A stretch of DNA of 27,678 bases, from the IMG/VR virus record IMGVR_UViG_3300042391_000196, positions 1 to 27,678 of that record. One strand, given 5' to 3'. The notes beneath the pieces were generated by a model, which did not search any database, was not told where the DNA came from, and saw nothing but the letters and a program-made list of their open reading frames with translations. How positions within the stretch are numbered: the first letter of the stretch is position 1; the number at the start of each line of letters is the position of its first letter. This DNA comes from a virus. Below are positions 14,410 through 20,072 of this stretch, piece after piece. The translations under genes were made by a program, and so were the position numbers.

Positions 14410-15433
14410 GTAATGCCTCCGTTTGTTTATGTAACTGCGGTAAGAACTTTTCGTAATTATCCATGTACTGCATTATCTTACCGCATAACTCTGGACGATA
14501 GCCTTGATAATTTTCCCAGTTACGAGTCCAGATTTCCGGATACTTAAATGTATCAAATGCCATCTCGCTATAGCTAAGTCTATCAGGCACCATTGGAATA
14601 GCATCTACAACAGCACCTTCGTACCAGCTGATGCCTAATGTTTCCTGCAAGTTAGCACTGAACACTAGTTTCGCCTCACCTAGTAGGTTATGATACTCAT
14701 TCTTTGTCAGCTGTTGATCCTGACACACTACAAATTCATATTGCGGCAAATGTTCTTTTAGATCACGGAAAATTTCAACCTGTTTCTCAGGAGCAATGCG
14801 ATGCGGGAACAAGATGAGATCACGCTTGGGCATACCCTTATACATGGTTAATGTATCTTGCATATACTCCATGGGCCAACCTGTGCGGACAATCTTGCCA
14901 GATGTTTTGTAATCATACATAGTACCGAGATTGGTATCTAGTAAATTGTTACCAAACATCTTAATATGGAAGTCTGTAGCAAAGTAGTTGTGATCAAACG
15001 CATGGAAGAAACTTTTTTCTGCATGTCTTACCCAAGGTTTATCTCCAACAAGGCGTCCTAAGAAGTCTTGAGGATCATAACTACCAGCATGCCATAAGCC
15101 ATGTGTAGTTACCGGAATGCCGAGAAGCTCGGCCATGTACTTGAGATTGATGATACCAGGGTGCCAAGCATCAGTAAATATAAAATGATCACCTGGGCGA
15201 ACGGCTCCGTTGCAAAATAACCGGCCCATCTGCTCAACTTGACTAGCCTTGTATATATTAGTGCCGCCAAAGTTGAGGAACGCTCCAGGAGTGGTAGCAC
15301 TAGGTATGTCCACAGGACCAGAGATAATTTTAACATTAAAGCCTTCCTTTCGTAACAGATCGGGTACATGGGTCTTCCATTGACCTGTGTACCTAGTCTC
15401 TACTGATTCAAGATCAACTAAGAATACGTTCAT
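14360..15433 (-). CDS. GT-B type glycosyltransferase (family 4/1-like)
   Basis: The 357-residue protein has the two-domain GT-B look: an N-terminal domain with T-D-A-W-H-P-G and H-G-L-W-H-A-G (about 87-117), a central linker, then a C-terminal domain with L-I-L-F-P-H-R-I-A-P-E-K-Q (207-218). The donor-binding motif E264-T-L-G-I-S-W-Y-E272-G-A has the E-x7-E pattern of retaining transferases. It may glycosylate DNA bases, the host surface or virion proteins. Nearby genes for a UDP-sugar dehydrogenase family protein and a DpdA-like base-exchange enzyme make a nucleotide-sugar or DNA role worth testing. Its start overlaps the upstream stop as ATGA. Confidence 0.88.
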   Translation of the reverse strand: MNVFLVDLESVETRYTGQWKTHVPDLLRKEGFNVKIISGPVDIPSATTPGAFLNFGGTNIYKASQVEQMGRLFCNGAVRPGDHFIFTDAWHPGIINLKYMAELLGIPVTTHGLWHAGSYDPQDFLGRLVGDKPWVRHAEKSFFHAFDHNYFATDFHIKMFGNNLLDTNLGTMYDYKTSGKIVRTGWPMEYMQDTLTMYKGMPKRDLILFPHRIAPEKQVEIFRDLKEHLPQYEFVVCQDQQLTKNEYHNLLGEAKLVFSANLQETLGISWYEGAVVDAIPMVPDRLSYSEMAFDTFKYPEIWTRNWENYQGYRPELCGKIMQYMDNYEKFLPQLHKQTEALREQFFSAQELVRHLSN

Positions 15434-15693
15434 TGATTGTAACGTGGCTTGTTACCTTGATATGGTTTACGTTCACCTGACCAAGGTTTCTTTTCACCGT
15501 TCCATGGTTTACGTGGACGAGTAGATTGATAATATTGATTCCAAATTGGACTCATTCTATTGTACAAATCTGCCTCATTGAACGGAAGCATTTCGAACCG
15601 ACAAAAATCTAACAATTTGTCCAGATCGTCAAAGATCTTAACAACATCGGGACGGTTTTCGAAATAAGCGCAATCTTTGTAATTCTTAGCCAT
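15430..15693 (-). CDS. Conserved small protein with basic repeat tail (87 aa)
   Basis: The N-terminal 50 residues are folded-looking and acidic (M-A-K-N-Y-K-D, R-P-D-V-V-K-I-F-D). The tail repeats a K-P-W-x-G-E-x-K-P-W / R-K-P-Y-Q-G-N-K-P-R-Y pattern and is strongly basic with Trp, as in nucleic-acid or protein-tethering tails. I recall a cyanophage family starting M-A-K-N-Y-K-D with a C-terminal basic tail. Function is unknown. An AAGAGG ribosome site precedes the ATG. Confidence 0.8.
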   Translation of the reverse strand: MAKNYKDCAYFENRPDVVKIFDDLDKLLDFCRFEMLPFNEADLYNRMSPIWNQYYQSTRPRKPWNGEKKPWSGERKPYQGNKPRYNQ

Positions 15694-15707
15694 AATAGCC
15701 TCTTATA

Positions 15708-16097
15708 TTAATATTTGATAAATGAACCATTTTCTCCGTCTTCGGAGACCTCAATCCAAACCTCACGGTTGGGATACTTTTGTGAAATCTGTTGATATAA
15801 ATCTTCAGACATCATTTCACAACTCTTGTAGTCTAACGCTAGTATACTATCTTTGTAGAGATTTAGCAACCATCGTTTGAACTGAATAAACTCAATATCG
15901 CGATCATCGTGTGTGACACTTATCCAAACTTTAAAGTGGAAGATGTGACGATGCGGATAGCCCAGAAAACTCACATCATATTCATCACCTGTAGCAAGTG
16001 CTGGATCTGTAAGTGCAGCTGGATATTTGTGCATACCTTCTTTCTGGAAGGTAACCCAAATCATTTTACTAGGGCGGATGTCTTGTCTGATAATCAT
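15708..16097 (-). CDS. QueD-like (6-pyruvoyl-tetrahydropterin synthase fold) protein lacking the catalytic Cys/His
   Basis: QueD makes 6-carboxy-tetrahydropterin from dihydroneopterin triphosphate. Three zinc-ligand positions seem preserved: H23 (E-G-M-H-K-Y-P, like the family's 'A-A-H-R-L') and H49-R-H51 (like H-G-H), followed by an F-K-V-W-I-S-V strand. At the position four residues before the HxH, where QueD has its catalytic Cys, there is Leu45. The L-D-H motif of QueD appears as L88-D89-Y90, with Tyr for His. An acidic end E-V-S-E-D-G may hold the family Glu. The assignment is by pattern and not by score. It may be a redirected paralogue rather than a working QueD. It overlaps the nuclease gene as ATGA. 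Confidence 0.65.
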   Translation of the reverse strand: MIIRQDIRPSKMIWVTFQKEGMHKYPAALTDPALATGDEYDVSFLGYPHRHIFHFKVWISVTHDDRDIEFIQFKRWLLNLYKDSILALDYKSCEMMSEDLYQQISQKYPNREVWIEVSEDGENGSFIKY

Positions 16098-16669
16098 ACA
16101 GTTTCCTCAAATAGTGATACATAGGTTGAAGTAGCCATAGACTCAAGAGTATCCATATCTTTAGCATTTAATCTAAAAGAATATAAGTTAGATGTTAATG
16201 CATGACATTGTTCAAAATATCCATAAAATCCCTCGTACGGAGTATAACCAATGGTTTCGTTCACTAAAATATATGATTTGGCATTGTTATATGCTAGTTC
16301 TATTAGTGCTTGTATATGCGGAGCAGAAAAATCATACACTTTTGCTTCAACAATTATACCGTCTTTAATTTTGATCCTCAACTGTTGTTGAAATTTCTTA
16401 AATACATGTGATTGCTTATATGATTGATTTTTGATATGCTCGGGTTTCATGTCGGCAATAGTTTGAGCACTAGTAGCATCAATGTCTCTAGTTTTTACTT
16501 CTAGTCCGTATATTAAAATATCGGGACCGTGCCCTCGATTAATAGGAACACCCATCGATTCTAGTAATTTTTCAACAGCTCTACCTGCGTGTCCGCCGGT
16601 ACTAGCAGGAACAGATTTACCAATTAGTTGATTGGCTAGTTTAAATAATTTTATTTTTGCTTTGATCAT
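16094..16669 (-). CDS. PD-(D/E)xK family nuclease
   Basis: The 191-residue protein carries the core of a restriction-type nuclease: E33 in a helix (A-V-E-K-L-L-E), G-P-D50 in a beta strand, and L-E57-V-K59 six residues later, giving E...D-x6-E-x-K. After it comes an S-x-Q-T helix, a basic middle (K-I-K-D-G-I) and a C-terminal strand-rich part. It is similar in plan to MutH and type II restriction enzymes, and to phage recombination or resolvase-type enzymes. The position between the QueD-like gene and another unknown gene may matter if phage DNA is modified. Which substrate it cuts cannot be read from the sequence. Confidence 0.75.
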   Translation of the reverse strand: MIKAKIKLFKLANQLIGKSVPASTGGHAGRAVEKLLESMGVPINRGHGPDILIYGLEVKTRDIDATSAQTIADMKPEHIKNQSYKQSHVFKKFQQQLRIKIKDGIIVEAKVYDFSAPHIQALIELAYNNAKSYILVNETIGYTPYEGFYGYFEQCHALTSNLYSFRLNAKDMDTLESMATSTYVSLFEETV

Positions 16670-17178
16670 TTTACGATCTCGTCGTTTTTGTATTGATTCC
16701 AGTCTGTAAACTTACTACGATCCATTAGTGTATGTAGACTGTGAGACCATACACCGGGATTAGTTGCTTTAAAATCTTTGTCATCAATCTTAAGCATTGT
16801 ATTATAATTCCATAATCTAATGTAGGGAATTGGAATTCTTATTTGAGGAATAAAATTGTCACGTTCGTTTAATCCGCCGTCATTAAATTCTTCAACTTGA
16901 CTAAGTGGAATATCTAATGAGCACAGATAATCTTTGTCTAAAAAGTGCATGATCATGTCTTCCCATAATTTATGCTCTTTGTAGTCACTGGGATTGAAAC
17001 TATGATTAGCACCAAAGAAGATATGGTTGCAACCTTGCAAATTTAATGCAATGTGTTCAACTGATTGAATGCCTGTTACAAATAGAGTACGCATGCCAAA
17101 TGCAGGAGTATGTTCCACCTCATTGCCAATAAAGAATACTACATCTTCTGCAACACCGCTAGTATAATCACGCTTCAT
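16666..17178 (-). CDS. Conserved protein of unknown function (170 aa)
   Basis: The protein starts M-K-R-D-Y-T-S-G-V-A-E-D-V-V-F-F-I-G-N-E-V-E, a conserved-looking N-terminus, followed by beta/alpha elements (T-L-F-V-T-G-I, H-I-F-F-G-A-N-H-S-F) and a C-terminal W-S-H-S-L-H-T-L-M. Alternating strands and helices suggest a Rossmann-like or TIM-like fold, but no catalytic motif is evident. I recall cyanophage proteins with the same start and an 'I-D-D-K-D-F' element, function unassigned. It overlaps the nuclease as ATGA and the upstream gene by 11 bases. Confidence 0.8.
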   Translation of the reverse strand: MKRDYTSGVAEDVVFFIGNEVEHTPAFGMRTLFVTGIQSVEHIALNLQGCNHIFFGANHSFNPSDYKEHKLWEDMIMHFLDKDYLCSLDIPLSQVEEFNDGGLNERDNFIPQIRIPIPYIRLWNYNTMLKIDDKDFKATNPGVWSHSLHTLMDRSKFTDWNQYKNDEIVK

Positions 17179-17413
17179 TCTTTTTACTTTCTTCGTATTG
17201 TTTAAAAAGTCTAGTTACTGGTTCCATCTTTTCTTGGAAATGATCAGGAGCACCCCGTGCTGCCATTTGCATATCCCATTCGCTAGGATAGTGTCGTAAC
17301 ATAGAACGGGCTCGGTCCTTAATTGCTTTTGGAACTCGAGGTGTACTTAAAATTTCTAGTAGAAATTTTTGAGTTTGCACTACGGCACGATATCGTTCGT
17401 CTGGTAAAGTCAT
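17168..17413 (-). CDS. BPSL0761-like small protein (81 aa)
   Basis: The N-terminal half reads M-T-L-P-D-E-R-Y-R-A-V-V-Q-T-Q-K-F-L, then R-V-P-K-A-I-K-D-R-A-R-S-M-L-R-H-Y-P-S. This is the pattern I associate with the BPSL0761 family (short proteins from Burkholderia and relatives), including the T-x-P-D-E-R-x-R-A-V start and L-R-H-Y-P. The C-terminus is charged and differs from what I recall of that family. Function of the family is unknown. It may have been acquired from a betaproteobacterial host. It overlaps the next gene by 11 bases. Confidence 0.7.
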   Translation of the reverse strand: MTLPDERYRAVVQTQKFLLEILSTPRVPKAIKDRARSMLRHYPSEWDMQMAARGAPDHFQEKMEPVTRLFKQYEESKKNEA

Positions 17414-17679
17414 AGCTTATAATCAATTGGTTGATTAGTACACAAAATATTAGTTTTGGATTCTTTTGATATTACCGTGTGTAATTGAAAATCATCACTT
17501 GCAGAACACTCGTAATGATTAGCATACCGATCAGAAAGTTGCAGTAATTTACCTGTTTTATCAAACTTCATTACTACATACCAGTCTGATTCATTATAAG
17601 TATTAGCCATTGTATGCTCGATAGCAAAAACACCAACACCTATAGTTGCTCCAAATAGCAATGCACTTAACAGTTTCAT
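17410..17679 (-). CDS. Small secreted or periplasmic protein (89 aa)
   Basis: The N-terminus (M-K-L-L-S-A-L-L-F-G-A-T-I-G-V-G-V-F) is a basic start plus hydrophobic core, with a possible signal cleavage near A-N at residues 25-26. The mature part is about 64 residues of beta-like strands with two cysteines (C58, C80) that could form a disulfide in the periplasm. It might be a lysis, superinfection-exclusion or envelope protein, but nothing identifies it. It is coupled by ATGA overlaps on both sides, downstream of the DpdA-like gene. Confidence 0.78.
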   Translation of the reverse strand: MKLLSALLFGATIGVGVFAIEHTMANTYNESDWYVVMKFDKTGKLLQLSDRYANHYECSASDDFQLHTVISKESKTNILCTNQPIDYKL

Positions 17680-19289
17680 TTTACACTTTCTTCAAGTTTA
17701 TCAAGATTAAGGGTTTCGTCTTCGGTGAATTCTTCGTTGTGTTCTAATTGTACACTAGTTGAGTCTACTTCGTCAAATAAATTGGCAAACTGCGTTGATG
17801 CATTAACTGTTTTCTTACCAGTAGCACCCCTAGTACCAATAATACTCATCCAAAAACGGCTGTATTCTTCAACAACTGCATCAGCAGTTGCCCTGTCGCT
17901 AGTGGCAAAGATAGCTTCGACTACATCTTTAAAATACAGTCTATCAAACTTTTCCTGTATTAACATAGATGGAAAGTTACCTAAATCGTATTGACGATTG
18001 GCTTCTTGAACAGCATTTACGTGCATCCATACATTGTGACCCATCATGATAGCATAGCTAAATGAATCCCAGCTTGTCTTGTTACTAACTTTACCTAGCT
18101 TGTTTAAATCTGGAGGTACTAGCCAATCGGCTGGATTTAACGGATCTGGATTAGTTACTCCGGGCTTAGGAGTACCGGCACCATAAATGCAAATTTCTTT
18201 CATAGTAACTTGATCAATAATTGGACTTGATTCAAATCTATTAAAGATACCATCTTGTACTACAGCGTCTTTAAACAGTCGTGTGTCTGTTGCGTACTTT
18301 TTGTCGTCTGCAGAAGCCTGCATACGATAGACCCATTTGGTTCTGTCAGCGGTTTCTGTTTGGATGTAGATTTGTCCATTTGCAGTTGCAAGGAACGGTG
18401 AGGCGCAATCAAAAGAGATGGTAAAGTTTTCATTATGGTATTTCCTAACAGCACGTTGAATATCGGTTAACAGAACTGCCCACTCTAACTTAGAGGTGCC
18501 CAGGAAGTGCATCCAATCGTGTTGACCCTTTTCAAGAAGTCCGTCGAATCGTAGTGCTACTAATCTCTTCAATACAAGATGTATGTCGCACATGTTCTGT
18601 CCGCCCATACCCCAGCCGTTAAATGCACGATCACCGTACTGTTTAGTATCACAGTACTTTTTCATACGTTGGTACCAATCTTCTGCATCTGTATGGTTTT
18701 CGCCCTGTAACACATTTAGGAATTTACAGTTACCGTTACGATTGTTAACAAAATAATCGTTATTAATGTAAGTGCCTTGTACAGCTTCTAAATATGTATT
18801 AATACCAGTGGCTGCACGACCCGCTGGGCTTCGAGCAACCCATGCAGGAATATCAAGACACATACCATAGTCCATTAACGTATCCATCCACGTTAACACT
18901 TGACTACGTTTCTTTTGTGCTTTAGGACAGTTAGGATCTTTCCAATCGGCAGGCCAAACACCTTTACCAATCTGGAATCCACCTGAGTCACCTAATACCC
19001 AACTTGTTGAACGATCACGATTGCGAAACATGTCTTCGCTTTCGTCTGTTTTAGTAAGGTCTAAATTAGCATGACCTGCCGAGTACAAGCAATGATCATA
19101 GTAAAATGCACCTTTATCTGGTTCAAGATAATTAAGACTTTCTACACCGCTAGCAAATGAAGACGGAATACGTGCTGGATCAACATAATTGCTGTAGCGT
19201 TGTTTACCTATAAATGTAGAGTAAAAGCCGGACGTGGCCGGCAAGAACACGGCATAATCATTTTGAGTAGCAGTTAAATTTCTATTCAT
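17676..19289 (-). CDS. dpdA: DpdA/TGT-like 7-deazaguanine DNA transglycosylase
   Basis: The DpdA family replaces guanine in DNA with a 7-deazaguanine base by the tRNA-guanine transglycosylase (TGT) mechanism. The 537-residue protein has the TGT landmarks in order: L-G-D101-S-G-G-F-Q (general acid/base Asp), M-C-L-D-I-P-A-W (about 143-150), L-N-V-L-Q-G (191-196), W-G-M-G-G (226-230), then F-L-G-T and the nucleophile position I-S-F-D294-C, matching 'F-D-C' of TGT. The zinc site of tRNA TGTs is not obvious, and about 200 extra C-terminal residues follow, as in DNA-type DpdA proteins. The gene starts on the last base of the gp45 stop (TAATG). The pattern match is strong; the target being DNA rather than tRNA is inferred from the phage setting. 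Confidence 0.85.
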   Translation of the reverse strand: MNRNLTATQNDYAVFLPATSGFYSTFIGKQRYSNYVDPARIPSSFASGVESLNYLEPDKGAFYYDHCLYSAGHANLDLTKTDESEDMFRNRDRSTSWVLGDSGGFQIGKGVWPADWKDPNCPKAQKKRSQVLTWMDTLMDYGMCLDIPAWVARSPAGRAATGINTYLEAVQGTYINNDYFVNNRNGNCKFLNVLQGENHTDAEDWYQRMKKYCDTKQYGDRAFNGWGMGGQNMCDIHLVLKRLVALRFDGLLEKGQHDWMHFLGTSKLEWAVLLTDIQRAVRKYHNENFTISFDCASPFLATANGQIYIQTETADRTKWVYRMQASADDKKYATDTRLFKDAVVQDGIFNRFESSPIIDQVTMKEICIYGAGTPKPGVTNPDPLNPADWLVPPDLNKLGKVSNKTSWDSFSYAIMMGHNVWMHVNAVQEANRQYDLGNFPSMLIQEKFDRLYFKDVVEAIFATSDRATADAVVEEYSRFWMSIIGTRGATGKKTVNASTQFANLFDEVDSTSVQLEHNEEFTEDETLNLDKLEESVK

Positions 19290-20020
19290 TACTTACTTTG
19301 CGCTGGTAGAATGTAGTTATATTCAGCAAGACCGCTATCGACAGTAATTTGCATAGCGCCAGCATCACTAAGTTTCATAGTCTTGTCTCCGGATAAATTC
19401 AGAATACTCATAACTTGAGTAACGGGCCACGACCATACAGATTTCAACTTGCCAGTTGCTGGAGTTTGGAAAACAAATGATCCTGCGTGTGTGCTAGCAT
19501 CACCGAAGCTAAACACTAGATTACTATCTTCAGTTTTAACTTGGAATACTGTTTCTTCTGTATGTGCTTGACTTTGAAACTTCAAACGTTGAATACTAGC
19601 AACAGCCGGTTGGAATTCAATTTCCCATGCGGTGCCTCTAAATTTAACAGACTTTAGTTTTTCGTTAATAACTTCAGCACTCATGAAACGGTAGTCGTTA
19701 CTAAAGTCTCCTGTTGCATTTTCAAAGTGGATAGTTGTAGGAACATCTTGTCCATTACGAGTCGCTCTAACAACATCAATCTTGGCATCTTCTTTGTATT
19801 CTGGACACTTCAAGTGTATGTTCAACTTGTCTAAGTTGGGCATACCAAAAGTTCCTTCGAATTCTGCAACTGGTTTGTGAGTCTTAGCTGTCACAATAAC
19901 TGAACGATCTTCAGCCATTGATTCAAAAATTGTTTCAGTTAGTGAACCTGAAACTTTAACAACTGGCAAAAAGCCCAGTGCATGAGTGTGCGTTACGAGA
20001 TCTTGTAAAATGTCTTTCAT
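19289..20020 (-). CDS. 45: Sliding clamp (gp45-like processivity factor)
   Basis: T4 gp45 is a trimeric ring that tethers the DNA polymerase and also activates late transcription. The 243-residue protein (T4 gp45 is 228) shows the clamp-like alternation of strands and short helices, with a start K-D-I-L-Q-D-L and F-L-P-V-V-K-V-S-G and a repeat-like second half. It directly follows the polymerase gene, as do clamps in related phages. The last residues are E-Y-N-Y-I-L-P-A-Q. A promoter of its own (20044-20072) and an AAAGGA ribosome site precede it. The call rests on size, position and pattern. Confidence 0.85.
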   Translation of the reverse strand: MKDILQDLVTHTHALGFLPVVKVSGSLTETIFESMAEDRSVIVTAKTHKPVAEFEGTFGMPNLDKLNIHLKCPEYKEDAKIDVVRATRNGQDVPTTIHFENATGDFSNDYRFMSAEVINEKLKSVKFRGTAWEIEFQPAVASIQRLKFQSQAHTEETVFQVKTEDSNLVFSFGDASTHAGSFVFQTPATGKLKSVWSWPVTQVMSILNLSGDKTMKLSDAGAMQITVDSGLAEYNYILPAQSK

Positions 20021-20043
20021 ATTTTTCCTTTAAGGTTTGTATT

Positions 20044-20072
20044 AGTATATAGGTTTTTTTATCAGAAGTCAA
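20044..20072 (-). promoter_or_regulatory. sigma70-type promoter ahead of gene 45
   Basis: On the minus strand, TTGACT (20072-20067), a 17-base spacer and TATACT (20049-20044) lie about 24 bases upstream of the gp45 start. The -35 is inside the last codons of the polymerase gene. The spacing is again exactly 17. It gives the clamp and the DpdA-like gene their own start point, in addition to read-through from gene 43. Confidence 0.7.
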
